A stretch of 64,000 nucleotides of DNA from SHXR01 sp046160305 (GTDB taxonomy: Bacteria; Pseudomonadota; Gammaproteobacteria; Burkholderiales; SG8-39). The position numbers and the translations under genes are program-made. The notes below the pieces were generated by a model. That model worked only from the letters and a program-made list of their open reading frames with translations, was not told the origin of the DNA and ran no database searches. Every line of letters begins with the position of its first letter. Position 1 is the stretch's first letter. Shown piece by piece: positions 51,428 through 60,763 of the stretch. The DNA lies in the NCBI GenBank assembly GCA_046160305.1, contig JBJXGX010000216.1, positions 91,114 to 155,113 on the forward strand. Reading direction: 5' to 3'.

Positions 51428-52435
51428 CTAGTTGCCGAGCTGCTGGAGCTTCCCGAGGAGGTCGGGGTTCGCTTTGATGGCCGCCGCGTTTTTCTCACTG
51501 AAGTCCTTCCAGCCGGCTTCATAAGCGGCTTTGATGTATTTCTCGGCATCAGCCGGTGAAAATCTGAGGAACTCGATCCCGAGCTTCTTCAGCTTCGCGT
51601 CTTCTTTCTTCAACTGCTCCGCCATATAGGCGGAGTGACGAATCTCGAGTTCGGCGCCCACTTCGTTCATTGCCGTTTGCACGTCGGCCGGCAGCTTGTC
51701 GTACACGGCCTTGTTCATCAGCACCACGGTGTCGAGCGAATAGAACGGGTGGTCAATAACGAACTTGGACACTTCATGCAAACCGAGCGTGTCGATTCCG
51801 GTGTAGGTCCAGCCGAATCCATCGACGACCTTGCGCTCAAGACCGGTAAAAATTTCGCCGGGCGCCATCGATATGGGTGCACCGCCCAGCGCGTTGACCA
51901 GCGGCGTATAGACCGGTGACACGCGAATCTTGAGCCCCTTGAAATCGGGCTTGTCGATTTTCTTTGCCATGTAGATACGGAAAGCACCGCCACCCGCCGC
52001 GGTGTTCGCGAGGTAGATGACCCCGCCCTGATCGAGATGGATCTTGCGCATCAGGTCGTAGTAGCCGGACTTGCGCAGCTCGGGCGGCGTCTTCTGCACG
52101 AACTGGACCGCCCAGGCCATGGGGACTTCGGTGCGGTAGTACGCCGCCGCGCCGAGCAACACGTCGACGACGCCGTTCTTCAGCGCCTGGAACTGCTGGT
52201 TGGGCGCCGCGACCTCCGGACCACCGACGTAACTCACGGTGACCTTGCCTTTCAGCTTCTCGTTCACCATCTGCTGGAAGGTGAAGAAGCCCTTGCTCAG
52301 ATCGTAGTCGGGCGTCCAGGGCGTGATCCCTCTTAACGTAATCGGCTGCTGCGCAAGCGCGCTGCCGCTCATTGCCAAGGCCGCCGACAATGACAATGCG
52401 ACGACACGATGCCAGTCCATGTTGATGCGTTTCAT
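51428..52435 (-). CDS. TRAP transporter substrate-binding protein DctP, second system
   Basis: A 335-residue periplasmic protein with signal peptide MKRINMDWHRVVALSLSAAL plus AMSGSALAQ. The DctP fold shows WTPDYDLSKGFFTFQQMVNE, FKGLKIRVSPVYTPLVNALG and KVVDGFGWTYTGIDTL, the latter containing the usual carboxylate-binding region. GGGGGAGA lies before the ATG. It is the first gene of a P-Q-M-RidA-RidA operon. The ligand is probably a monocarboxylate, not determined. Confidence 0.92.
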   Translation of the reverse strand: MKRINMDWHRVVALSLSAALAMSGSALAQQPITLRGITPWTPDYDLSKGFFTFQQMVNEKLKGKVTVSYVGGPEVAAPNQQFQALKNGVVDVLLGAAAYYRTEVPMAWAVQFVQKTPPELRKSGYYDLMRKIHLDQGGVIYLANTAAGGGAFRIYMAKKIDKPDFKGLKIRVSPVYTPLVNALGGAPISMAPGEIFTGLERKVVDGFGWTYTGIDTLGLHEVSKFVIDHPFYSLDTVVLMNKAVYDKLPADVQTAMNEVGAELEIRHSAYMAEQLKKEDAKLKKLGIEFLRFSPADAEKYIKAAYEAGWKDFSEKNAAAIKANPDLLGKLQQLGN

Positions 52436-52528
52436 TATCCGTCTCCCCCTTGTGGTGCGGCCAGTGTAGAAGACGCCAATTTGCACGTCAATGCATCGGC
52501 AGAACCGAAATGTTGAATGACCGGCGCA

Positions 52529-53320
52529 TCAGTTGCGGCGCAGGAAATCGACGACTAGCCCAAACGTTTCCGGCTTCTCGGTCATCACACCATGCAGCGT
52601 GTCGGGGATGATGTGTACTTCCGCGTTTGGCATTCGAAGCCCCATCTCGCGCGAATGCCGGGCAGGCGTGATCATGTCATCGGCACCGCATAAGAGGAAC
52701 GCCGGCATCGTGATTTCGCCAAGACGATCCCAGGTATCGTGATTGAGTATTGCGTGGCCCATATGAAGAAATCCATTGACCGGCCTCTCCACGGCAATCA
52801 GGGCCTGCTCCGCGCGAGCAATGGCTTCAGGATGCGCGTCGTAGAACTCGGCGGTATAGAAGTACGTCAATTCGCCCGGAAACAGTCTGGCGAATCCGAT
52901 GGCGCTCGCCGAATCCATCCACCACCTGACCATTTTCCTGGCACGGCCGTCGAGTCGCGCGGTCGTTGAAGTCATCGCGAGACAACGCACGCGATGCGGC
53001 TGCTCGATCGCTACCCATTGCCCGATCGCCCCGCCCATCGACTTGCCCAGGATCCGTGCACGATCTATCCCGACGTGATCCATGAGGCCAAGCGTGTCCT
53101 TCGCCAACATCTGCGTCGTGTACGGGTAATCCGGTACGTCGCTCCCGCCGATACCGCGGTTGTCAAACGCGAGAACACGGTACGCCTTCGCGAGTTCGGT
53201 GAGCATCGAACCCCATGATTGCCAATTCGAGCTCGCATAGCCGCCGATCAATACGAGCCATTCTCCCTCCCCCTGGATCGTGTAATTGAGGTTGAGGTCT
53301 CCCACTTTCGCCAATGGCAT
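52529..53320 (-). CDS. Alpha/beta hydrolase
   Basis: A 263-residue hydrolase with LNYTIQGEGEWLVLIGGYAS, FDNRGIGGSDVP, the nucleophile elbow ILGKSMGGAIGQW (Ser in GKSMGG), the acid Asp in LLCGADDMITPARH and His in PDTLHGVMTEKP. It resembles 3-oxoadipate enol-lactonase and related C-C or ester hydrolases. The gene is divergent from the Bug binding protein gene, with an AT-rich dyad between. Confidence 0.9.
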   Translation of the reverse strand: MPLAKVGDLNLNYTIQGEGEWLVLIGGYASSNWQSWGSMLTELAKAYRVLAFDNRGIGGSDVPDYPYTTQMLAKDTLGLMDHVGIDRARILGKSMGGAIGQWVAIEQPHRVRCLAMTSTTARLDGRARKMVRWWMDSASAIGFARLFPGELTYFYTAEFYDAHPEAIARAEQALIAVERPVNGFLHMGHAILNHDTWDRLGEITMPAFLLCGADDMITPARHSREMGLRMPNAEVHIIPDTLHGVMTEKPETFGLVVDFLRRN

Positions 53321-53374
53321 GCGCGCTTCTCCAGTCGCCTGCGTTCGTCCGGTGCCGTCCTTGCAAACGCGGTC

Positions 53375-53389
53375 ATATTGCGTGAATAT
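53375..53389. promoter_or_regulatory. AT-rich dyad in divergent hydrolase / Bug promoter
   Basis: ATATT-GCGTG-AATAT is an exact 5+5 inverted repeat in an otherwise GC-rich 113-base divergent promoter region. It may be an operator for a common regulator or part of a promoter. Confidence 0.35.
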
Positions 53390-53433
53390 ACCCCATCGCT
53401 TTTTTGTCTACGGTCGACTCCGGGAGCATTGGC

Positions 53434-54432
53434 ATGGCGAACAGGAGGCACTGCATTCGGAACACAGTTGCCTGGACTCTGTTGGCGACGACCGGTGCCG
53501 TCGGCTTTTGTCCCGCAGCAGTTGCACAAAGTGCCTATCCCAGCAGACCGATTCACTTGATCGTCCCATTCGCCGCGGGCGGCGCGGCCGATCTGGTTGC
53601 GCGCCAAGTGGGCGGGCAATTATCGAAGCGACTCGGGCAACAGGTCGTCGTGGAAAACAAGACCGGCGCATCCGGCAATATCGGGACGCATCAAGTGGCG
53701 ATAGCCGAGCCGGATGGATACACGCTGCTCCTTGCGTTCGACGGAACGCTTGTCATCAATCCCCACATCTTTGCAAAGCTGCCGTTCGATTCCATCAACG
53801 ACTTCGCACCGATCGGCAAGATCGGCGACGTACCACTATTGGTCCTAGCGAATCAACAGGTGCCCGCGAAGTCGATCGCCGAGTTGATTGCACTATCGAA
53901 AACGCGTTCCGGTGGACTGGCCTATGGAACAGCCGGGACCGGCAGCACCCAGCACATCATGTTCGAGCTTATCCGGCAGCGGACTGAAAGCAATTTCATT
54001 CACGTCCCCTACAAAGGTGCCGTTCCAGCGATGATCGACGTTCTGGGCGGCCACATTCCGTTGGTCGGCGCGGCATTGGCGGGTTCGCTCGACTACATCA
54101 AGACCGGCAAGCTCCGCGCGTTGGCCATTTCCACTGCGCAACGATCGAGGTATTTACCGGACGTGCCCACCCTCGCCGAGAGCGGCGTGGGTGATCTCGT
54201 CATCACGGCGTGGCATGGTATTGTCGCTCCGGTGAAGACGCCCAAGGTCATCATTGATCGCCTTACCGCCGAGCTGAATGCGGCTCTCGCGGAGCCCGCA
54301 GTCGTGGAGCGGCTGGATGCGATCGGCAGCATCGCCGCGCCCGGATCGGCGGATCAATTCGCCGATCAGATCAAGCGCGATCTCGTGCGCTACGGGCAAG
54401 TCGTGAAGGCGGCGGGTATCAAGCCGGAATAA
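53434..54432 (+). CDS. Bug-family periplasmic binding protein (tripartite tricarboxylate transporter type)
   Basis: A 332-residue extracytoplasmic receptor. A signal peptide (MANRRHCIRNTVAWTLLATT plus GAVGFCPAAVAQ) is followed by the Bug hallmarks YPSRPIHLIVPFAAGGAADL, GQQVVVENKTGASGNIG, the ligand region LLLAFDGTLVINPHIFAKLP and FIHVPYKGAVPAMIDVLGGH, plus ISTAQRSRYLPDVPTLAESG. Bordetella and Burkholderia relatives carry hundreds of such genes; ligands are mostly carboxylates. No TctA/TctB membrane genes are adjacent, as is common for orphan Bug genes. Confidence 0.94.
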   Translation: MANRRHCIRNTVAWTLLATTGAVGFCPAAVAQSAYPSRPIHLIVPFAAGGAADLVARQVGGQLSKRLGQQVVVENKTGASGNIGTHQVAIAEPDGYTLLLAFDGTLVINPHIFAKLPFDSINDFAPIGKIGDVPLLVLANQQVPAKSIAELIALSKTRSGGLAYGTAGTGSTQHIMFELIRQRTESNFIHVPYKGAVPAMIDVLGGHIPLVGAALAGSLDYIKTGKLRALAISTAQRSRYLPDVPTLAESGVGDLVITAWHGIVAPVKTPKVIIDRLTAELNAALAEPAVVERLDAIGSIAAPGSADQFADQIKRDLVRYGQVVKAAGIKPE

Positions 54433-54450
54433 ATTCTGAGGAGCATAGCC

Positions 54451-54876
54451 ATGGCACTCATGCCGTTCCATCTTTCGGTCCCGGTCACCGACCTCCCCAA
54501 TGCCCGGAAGTTCTACGGCGCGCTACTCGGATGCAGCGAGGGACGCAGCGCGGACATGCGCATCGACTTCAATTTCTTCGGTCATCATCTTGTCACCCAT
54601 GTCGAACCCGGGGACGCCGCACACAGAACAACCGATATCGATTCATTCGGCGTCATCACGCCATGCCGGCATTTCGGCGTGGTGGTCGATCAGGGCGATT
54701 GGGAACGGCTCGCTGAACGCCTGCGCAAGGCAAAGGTGAGTTTTCATACCGAGCCGCAAACGGTTTTCCCGGGCCAAGTGAAAGAGCAAAGCATCATGCT
54801 CATTCACGACGGCTGCGGGAATATCGTGGAATTCAAGGCTTCGCCGAAGTACGGCTTGTTCCAAAAAGAGAAGTAA
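54451..54876 (+). CDS. VOC-family protein (glyoxalase/dioxygenase-like)
   Basis: A 141-residue vicinal-oxygen-chelate protein: MALMPFHLSVPVTDLPNARK FYGALLGCSEG at the N-terminus, then HFGVVVDQGDWERLAERL and IHDGCGNIVEFKASPKYG. The putative metal ligands are His7, His in HFGVVV and Glu in NIVEFK. It follows the Bug gene by 18 bases and has GAGGA upstream of its ATG. Function unknown; family members act on small oxygenated compounds or antibiotics. Confidence 0.87.
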   Translation: MALMPFHLSVPVTDLPNARKFYGALLGCSEGRSADMRIDFNFFGHHLVTHVEPGDAAHRTTDIDSFGVITPCRHFGVVVDQGDWERLAERLRKAKVSFHTEPQTVFPGQVKEQSIMLIHDGCGNIVEFKASPKYGLFQKEK

Positions 54877-54902
54877 CGATCGGCGACACGCTATTCAACT
54901 AG

Positions 54903-56363
54903 TCAGACGCCACCGTCCCATCCAGGTGGCGCTTCGAAGCCGCGATAGTCACGCTCCAGAAGCCGCGCGATGGCGATGCAAGTGCGATCGCCGCCCGGCG
55001 GGCCGATGATTTGTGCGCCAATCGGCAACCCCTCGCTTGATGTTCCGATCGGGACGGCCGTCGATGGCAGATAGAACGCCCCCGCATAGCCCGCCCAGAA
55101 AAGCATGTTGGCAACCGTCTGCTTGCTGCCGTCCACATCGATGGTGCGCTCGTGGCGTTCTCCGACATGGTTGTGTGCAAACGCCGCGGTTGGCGCGATC
55201 GGCGCGATCAGCACATCGTACGTCTTGAAGTACTCGAGCCACGCCCCGAGCATCTGGTAGCGTCGATTATTGGCAATGACCCAATCGCGATGGCGCAGCG
55301 TGTTGCCGCGAAGCATTTCGGCAAGGTAGGTGTGATCATCCGACACAAGCGCGTCGGCTTGCGCGATCATTCGCCCGAACCCCACTGGATCGCTATGGCC
55401 GGCAGAGGTTGCCGCGCGCAGCAGATGCACATAGGTCGCGAAGTATTCATCCATCGAGAACACGGGCCTGGCCGTGTCACTGACATGGGCCTTGTTCTCA
55501 ACTAGAAACCGTGCCATCGCGCGGATGCTGTCCTGCAATTCGATTGCAACCGGAGCGATCGTTGATGTCGTCACCACGCCAACGCGCAATTCGCGCAGCG
55601 TGCGCTTTGCCGGTTTGGGCAGCACGCGCCGATGACCCAGCACATCGTCGGGCCCCACGAGCACGCGCATCGCCAATTCCAGGTCTTCTGCACTCCGCGC
55701 AAGCGGCCCGGCCACCAGCATATCGAGTGGCGCGACCATGCCGGGCAACGCATGACCCTCGGTTGATACGAGCCCGAACGTCGGCTTGTGGCCGTAGACG
55801 CCGGTGAAATGCGCCGGGTTGCGAATCGAGCCGCCGATGTCGCTCCCGATCTCAAGTGCAGTCAATCCGCCGGCAAGTGCGGCCGATGCACCGCCCGACG
55901 AGCCGCCCGGTATGCGGGCAATGTCCCATGGATTGTTTGTCGTACCGTAGATCGGATTGAAACTTTGCCATTCGGCGAGCAGCACCGGGACGTTGGTCTT
56001 GCCGAACACGATCGCGCCGGCATCGATCAGGCGCTGCACGGCGGCCGCGTTGCGGGCCGCGCGATGGTCCCGATGCTCGACCAGACCCCAGGTGGTCGGC
56101 AGGCCCGCCACATCGAAAGATTCTTTCACTGTCATCGGCAGTCCATGCAGCGGACCGAGCGACTGCCCGCGTGATCGCGCCCGGTCGGCGGCCCGCGCGC
56201 GCCGTTTTGCGGTATCGATATCACTCGCAATAATCGCGTTCAGTTTCGGGTTGTAGCGCTCGACCCGCTTGAGATAATGCGTGAGTAATTCGTAGGCACC
56301 GATGCGGCCCGCACGCAATTCACGCATGAGGCCGCTAGCCGAGCGAAAGGCGATGTCCGTCAT
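54903..56363 (-). CDS. Amidase (amidase signature family)
   Basis: A 486-residue amidase with the Ser-cisSer-Lys triad: Lys in MTVKESFDVAGLPTT, the Gly/Ser-rich RIPGGSSGGASAALAGG, and GSDIGGSIRNPAHFTGVYGH KPTFG. GGAGATCC lies upstream of the ATG at 56363; the codon at 56420 gives an unlikely leader. It would hydrolyse an amide to ammonia and acid. It is the last gene of a leftward series with the methyltransferase-like and amidohydrolase genes. Confidence 0.93.
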   Translation of the reverse strand: MTDIAFRSASGLMRELRAGRIGAYELLTHYLKRVERYNPKLNAIIASDIDTAKRRARAADRARSRGQSLGPLHGLPMTVKESFDVAGLPTTWGLVEHRDHRAARNAAAVQRLIDAGAIVFGKTNVPVLLAEWQSFNPIYGTTNNPWDIARIPGGSSGGASAALAGGLTALEIGSDIGGSIRNPAHFTGVYGHKPTFGLVSTEGHALPGMVAPLDMLVAGPLARSAEDLELAMRVLVGPDDVLGHRRVLPKPAKRTLRELRVGVVTTSTIAPVAIELQDSIRAMARFLVENKAHVSDTARPVFSMDEYFATYVHLLRAATSAGHSDPVGFGRMIAQADALVSDDHTYLAEMLRGNTLRHRDWVIANNRRYQMLGAWLEYFKTYDVLIAPIAPTAAFAHNHVGERHERTIDVDGSKQTVANMLFWAGYAGAFYLPSTAVPIGTSSEGLPIGAQIIGPPGGDRTCIAIARLLERDYRGFEAPPGWDGGV

Positions 56364-56444
56364 GATAGGATCTCCGGGCGGGACGGCAAGGAGCATGAAG
56401 GATGATCGATCATGCGTCAATGCGTGCCGTGAATCCGGCGCCCC

Positions 56445-57089
56445 TTACCGACCGTGTAGACGCCGCGCGACAACCGCGAACAGCGGGTCTCCGTAAAGCG
56501 GACTGCGATCGAGCGTGACGATATCGACCCAGTTCCCGGCCGCGCGAACGCGTGACACAACGAAATCGAGACGACCGCCGTCATCGAGATCAAGCCATGG
56601 GCCGGCGACTTTGGTCGGAAAGCAACGATTTGAAAACGTGATGACCAGCCCTCCACCAGGCTTTACGATCCTTCCAAGCTCACGCAATACAGCGGTCGGT
56701 TGCACAAGGTAATCGACCGAGACGCAGATCAACGCCGCATCGAAGTAAGCCGGATCGAATGGCAAGATCGGATCTTTGTTCAGATCGTGCACGACGTAGC
56801 GATCGAGCCTGCGATTCTTCGCAAGCTCTTCGGCGTTCATCCCGACACCGACGACTTCGGCGTATGAAATGTCCGCTGGAAGATGACTGATCCAGCTCGA
56901 CATCAGATCGACTACGCGTGTGTCCGCCGCCAATATTTCGCGATAAAGTGCGGTGACCGCCTCGATCGCCGCATCATCGATATGCGTGACGATCCGCGCG
57001 AAGGAGTAGAACGCAGCGTCATCGGATTCGTCCTGCCTTGGCAATGGCTCGGGCCAGTCAGCCATTCGCGTGGAATCGGACGAAGGCAT
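56445..57089 (-). CDS. Class I SAM-dependent methyltransferase-like protein
   Basis: A 214-residue protein with a Rossmann-type core: motif I is VVDLMSSWISHLP where a Gly-rich loop is usual, then GMNAEELAKNRRLDRYVVHD LNKDPILPFDPAYFDAALIC and VLRELGRIVKPGGGLVITFS. The middle resembles a methyltransferase type 11 domain, but the first motif has fewer glycines, so SAM binding is likely yet unproven. It lies 27 bases after the amidohydrolase gene. Confidence 0.8.
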   Translation of the reverse strand: MPSSDSTRMADWPEPLPRQDESDDAAFYSFARIVTHIDDAAIEAVTALYREILAADTRVVDLMSSWISHLPADISYAEVVGVGMNAEELAKNRRLDRYVVHDLNKDPILPFDPAYFDAALICVSVDYLVQPTAVLRELGRIVKPGGGLVITFSNRCFPTKVAGPWLDLDDGGRLDFVVSRVRAAGNWVDIVTLDRSPLYGDPLFAVVARRLHGR

Positions 57090-57116
57090 CGTTGATTACC
57101 GGCTGGTCTCTGTCAC

Positions 57117-58178
57117 TTACGCCGCCAGCACATCTGCCGCCGCACACTCGATAACGGTCCCTTTGAAGAACGTCGGATTGTGTGTCCCCCAAACCCGCAC
57201 TGCGTTCGCGAAGGTGAAGTCGCGAAACGCCTCTTCATCAAGGAGGCCGTGTTCGAGAAGCTCGTAGGCCTCGGGAACAACCTGCGTGATGTCGGGCACA
57301 TCGAAATAGCCGATATCGGAACCGAACATCGCATTCGGGCCGGCACCAAGCGGATTCACCTTTCGATTGAACGCCCAGGCGTTGGCGTGATCATCGGCTT
57401 CGCAGCCGAAATAGAAGCTGCCCGCGAAGAGCTGCAGAAAATCCTCCGGCTGCTCGATCTTGCACGCCGAGAAGTCATCGAGATTCGCAATGCCACCGGT
57501 CGCCCGGTTTTCGGCATCGCTATCGATCCGCCCATTCACCTCCCGGATCTTCTGCAGAAGCTCACCCGACGCATGCGCTTCGGCAATCCTCAGCATGAGA
57601 CCCCCGTCGATGCGGCCCGGCTCGGTTCGCTGCAGCCCCTGCGCGTTGCGCTTTTGGCCGAGTTGGCGCGTAACGTATTCGATCTCTTCGATGGCCTCAT
57701 CGGGGGTGTACATCGGGATGATCGCGGCCGGGCACATGCGATCGGCGTACGGGCCGAACTGCTCCGCGACGATCACGTTGTACGCGCGGCATGTCGCCCT
57801 GCGCAACTCCGGGTCCATGATTCGTACGATCGGCAGCCCGGCGGTCGGATAGATCACCGCGAAATCGATGCCGAGTTCGTCCAGCCGCTGATAGAGCAAT
57901 TTCGGCATCATGACCGTCGCGCGGTCGGTCGGATCGTTCGGAGACGACCAAAAGGCTTCTTGCGGCACGCGATTCTTGCGACGCTCCTCGACCGACGCGT
58001 TCAACGACGCGCCAAAGCGCTTCTGCGAGTCGGCAAACCCCATCGCGGCCCGCTCGCCGCCAACACGGCGCATGCGCTCCTGCATGGCCGGCGGAAACTC
58101 GAGCCAATGTCCATCGGCGTCGAATATCGGGTGATTCAGTTTCGCGCGTATCGTCGCGGCGCTGTCATGTGCGCTCAT
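57117..58178 (-). CDS. Amidohydrolase-family protein, apparently lacking the central barrel region
   Basis: A 353-residue relative of amidohydrolase 2 family metal enzymes. The N-terminal metal motif FDADGH is present, the first half continues to MYTPDEAIEEIEYVTRQLG, and the last half matches the family end (DDFSACKIEQPEDFLQLFAG, FYFGCEADDHANAWAFNRKV, NAMFGSDIGYFDVPDI, FRDFTFANAVRVWGTHN). Between these, about 33 residues (QKRNAQGLQRTEPGRIDGGL and following) do not resemble the family; the barrel strands that carry the conserved FHSSG-type His appear to be missing. The start at 58178 (GGAG upstream) is preferred to a GTG at 58196. Activity is doubtful. Confidence 0.75.
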   Translation of the reverse strand: MSAHDSAATIRAKLNHPIFDADGHWLEFPPAMQERMRRVGGERAAMGFADSQKRFGASLNASVEERRKNRVPQEAFWSSPNDPTDRATVMMPKLLYQRLDELGIDFAVIYPTAGLPIVRIMDPELRRATCRAYNVIVAEQFGPYADRMCPAAIIPMYTPDEAIEEIEYVTRQLGQKRNAQGLQRTEPGRIDGGLMLRIAEAHASGELLQKIREVNGRIDSDAENRATGGIANLDDFSACKIEQPEDFLQLFAGSFYFGCEADDHANAWAFNRKVNPLGAGPNAMFGSDIGYFDVPDITQVVPEAYELLEHGLLDEEAFRDFTFANAVRVWGTHNPTFFKGTVIECAAADVLAA

Positions 58179-58272
58179 TGCCTTCTCCACATCCACATTC
58201 GGGTGCCCGCGGATCGCCCGAGGGTCGGCGCGGTTTCCCGCGCGGACGCTTGGCGTTTACCCTTCGGGCCGA

Positions 58273-59310
58273 TCAAGGAATTCGATCGCTGGCCGCCTTC
58301 ATCTCCTTGTAGAACGCCGCGAGCTCGGGCTTCCCTTGCGTAACAATATCGCCCACGGAATTGAGCTTTTGATAGATTTCCTTCTGTTCCGCCTCTGACA
58401 GGCGATTGGTCTTCGTGCCGCGGTCTTCCCATTTCTTTGTGAGGCTCGCATTGAAATCATCGGAGACTTTGACGCCGTTCGCGTACTGGGCGCGGCTCTC
58501 CTTGATCACCATCGCCCGCATATCGGCCGGCAGCTTGTCGAGCCACTTCTTACTCATCGCGCAGTACGAGATGATCAGCGTATCCTCGACTTGCAGCAGT
58601 TCCTTTGAGATCGTCTCAAGGTTGAAGTTGACCCAGATCGTAATGCCGCTGCCGGAGCCGTCGACCGTGCCGTTCTGCAGCGCCGTGATCATGTCGCCAA
58701 GGTTCATGGCCACCGACGTCACGCCGAGCCGGCGGAAGCGCTCGCGTTCGGCATCCGTGCCGTTGATGCGCATCTTCTTGCCGTTGAAATCCGCAATCTT
58801 GTGCAGCGCGCCGCGCAGCATGTAGCGCACGTCCGCCGTGGCGACCTGACCGCAGCCGATGATGCCCTTGGCGTCGAGCATGGTGGAAATTTTCTCGGCG
58901 ATGACAGGATCGGCCAGCACGCGGTTGGCATGCACGCGGTTCTTGAACAAGAACGGGAAACTCAGCACGCCCATCCTTGGATCGATCCCGGAATAGAAAT
59001 CAGCCGGGGTGATGAACGCCTCGATCGATCCGAGCTGGAGACCCTGGATCGATGCCGACTGCGATCCGAGTTGACCACGCGTGAAGATCTGCGCTTCGAT
59101 GCGGCCCTTCGAAGCGGGCTCGATCGCCTCCTTCACCAGACGCAGGTAATTCGTTTCCGCGTCGTCAGCGGACACCACGCCCATTTTCATCGTGAATTCG
59201 GCTGCCGTCGCAGTGCGAGCGGTACCGAGACCGCCGACACCCATCGCGATCCCAAGTGACAGCGCGAGACCGAAAGTGCGCGCGCGTGCGCGGTGGTTCC
59301 TGATTTGCAT
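58273..59310 (-). CDS. TRAP transporter substrate-binding protein DctP, third system
   Basis: A 345-residue periplasmic binding protein with a long leader (MQIRNHRARARTFGLALSLG then IAMGVGGLGTARTATA) and DctP features: KMGVVSADDAETNYLRLVKE, FSGIDPRMGVLSFPFLF-type region, LQNGTVDGSGSGITIWVNFN and NRLSEAEQKEIYQKLNSVGD. GAGGG lies seven bases before the ATG. It is the third gene of the Q-M-P operon, followed 94 bases later by the amidohydrolase gene. Confidence 0.91.
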   Translation of the reverse strand: MQIRNHRARARTFGLALSLGIAMGVGGLGTARTATAAEFTMKMGVVSADDAETNYLRLVKEAIEPASKGRIEAQIFTRGQLGSQSASIQGLQLGSIEAFITPADFYSGIDPRMGVLSFPFLFKNRVHANRVLADPVIAEKISTMLDAKGIIGCGQVATADVRYMLRGALHKIADFNGKKMRINGTDAERERFRRLGVTSVAMNLGDMITALQNGTVDGSGSGITIWVNFNLETISKELLQVEDTLIISYCAMSKKWLDKLPADMRAMVIKESRAQYANGVKVSDDFNASLTKKWEDRGTKTNRLSEAEQKEIYQKLNSVGDIVTQGKPELAAFYKEMKAASDRIP

Positions 59311-59410
59311 TTGCCATCCCTCGTTGTGAATTGCGGATCGACCTATCGCCGATTCGCAAAAGCTTAATCCAATCGCCGCGGTCGCGCCAATCGCCAAGGC
59401 CGCTTGGCGC

Positions 59411-60685
59411 CTAAAGCAGATAGGGCAGGATGAAAAGCGACAATGCCGGAATGTAGGTCACCAGCATCAATGCCAGGACGGCCAGGACCACAAACGGTAT
59501 CAACCCCGGGAACAAGACATTCGAGGGCGTGTTGAACAGGGCCTGGAATACGAAGATATTCAATCCGAACGGTGGATGGAATCCGCCGATGGTGAGGTTC
59601 ATTACCACGATCACGCCGAAGTGAATCGGATCAACGCCGATCTGCCTGGCGATCGGGAGCAGCAGTGGCGACAACACAAGCAGCGCGGTACCGGTGTCGA
59701 GAAAACATCCGACGACGAGCAAGGTGAGGTTGATCATGAGCAGAACGACCCACGGCGATGCCTGCATCGCGATGATCGACTTTGACACCGTGCCCGCGAC
59801 CCCGCTGATCGTAAGGAGCCAGCCGAACATCCCGGCGACCGAAACGATGAGGAAGAACGTCGCCGTGAGAAACAGCGTGCGTGCCGCGCACTCGAACAAC
59901 TGGGCGAAGTTCACCTCGCGATAGACGACCATCGCCACGAAGATCGCGTAGACGCAGGACACGCCCGCCGCCTCGGTCGGGGAGAACACGCCGGAATAGA
60001 TGCCACCGAAGATGATCGCAATCGCCCCGAGCGGCCAGATGCCTTCCCGTGTCGCATTGATGAACTCCGGCCACCTGAACTTCTGCCGGACGTCGATGTT
60101 CTCCTTGAAGGAATGCAGATAAATGTAGAGCGCGAACACGCCGCCAAGCACGAGACCGGGAATGATGCCGGCCGCGAACAAGTGCGCCACCGAAGTCTCG
60201 GTCGCGATGCCATACAGAATGAACGCGATCGAAGGCGGGATCAGATTGTCGAGCGCGCACTCGGACACGATCAGCGCGGAGGCGAAGCGCTCGCTATAAC
60301 CGGCCTGCCGGAGCCGCGGATAGGTGATCGATCCGACCGCCGCAACCGACGCCGTCGTGGCGCCTGAAATCGCACCGAAGACCGCCGCGAAACCAAGCGA
60401 CGTGAGCGGCAAACTCGCGCGAAAGCTGCCGAACATCGAGGCGACCCAGCGAAGCAGCCGCGTCGACAGGCCACCGCGGGACATGAGTTCGCCGGTGAAG
60501 ATGAAAAACGGCACCGCGATCAGTGGAAACTTGTTCAGCGCGTCGAACAAGACCTGATGCACGACGGTATGCGGAAGCGGGGAAAAAAATACGATCGCGG
60601 TGATGCAGGTCGAGAGCAGCACCAGAAAGATCGGTATGCCCATCAGCAGCAGAATGATCGGCATGAGCACCATCACCCAGCCCAT
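59411..60685 (-). CDS. TRAP transporter large permease DctM, third system
   Basis: A 424-residue membrane protein with DctM motifs: PIILLLMGIPIFLVLLST, VFGAISGATTASVAAVGSIT YPRL, LDNLIPPSIAFILYGIA and TIGGFHPPFGLNIFVFQALF near the C-terminus. The C-terminal motif is HPPFG rather than TPPVG. GAGGAG lies six bases before the ATG. Its operon is Q-M-P, unlike the P-Q-M order of the other two systems. Confidence 0.93.
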   Translation of the reverse strand: MGWVMVLMPIILLLMGIPIFLVLLSTCITAIVFFSPLPHTVVHQVLFDALNKFPLIAVPFFIFTGELMSRGGLSTRLLRWVASMFGSFRASLPLTSLGFAAVFGAISGATTASVAAVGSITYPRLRQAGYSERFASALIVSECALDNLIPPSIAFILYGIATETSVAHLFAAGIIPGLVLGGVFALYIYLHSFKENIDVRQKFRWPEFINATREGIWPLGAIAIIFGGIYSGVFSPTEAAGVSCVYAIFVAMVVYREVNFAQLFECAARTLFLTATFFLIVSVAGMFGWLLTISGVAGTVSKSIIAMQASPWVVLLMINLTLLVVGCFLDTGTALLVLSPLLLPIARQIGVDPIHFGVIVVMNLTIGGFHPPFGLNIFVFQALFNTPSNVLFPGLIPFVVLAVLALMLVTYIPALSLFILPYLL

Positions 60686-60763
60686 ATCAAGCTCCTCGTC
60701 TCCATTCCGGGCGTCCGCTCTGGTGGATCGACGCCACCCGCGGCTTCGGCGCTGGAGCGCTCG

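Noticed and set aside
57180..58343. Rightward ORF of 387 codons antisense to the amidohydrolase
   Set aside because: The minus strand has conserved family motifs at both ends; the antisense frame has none.
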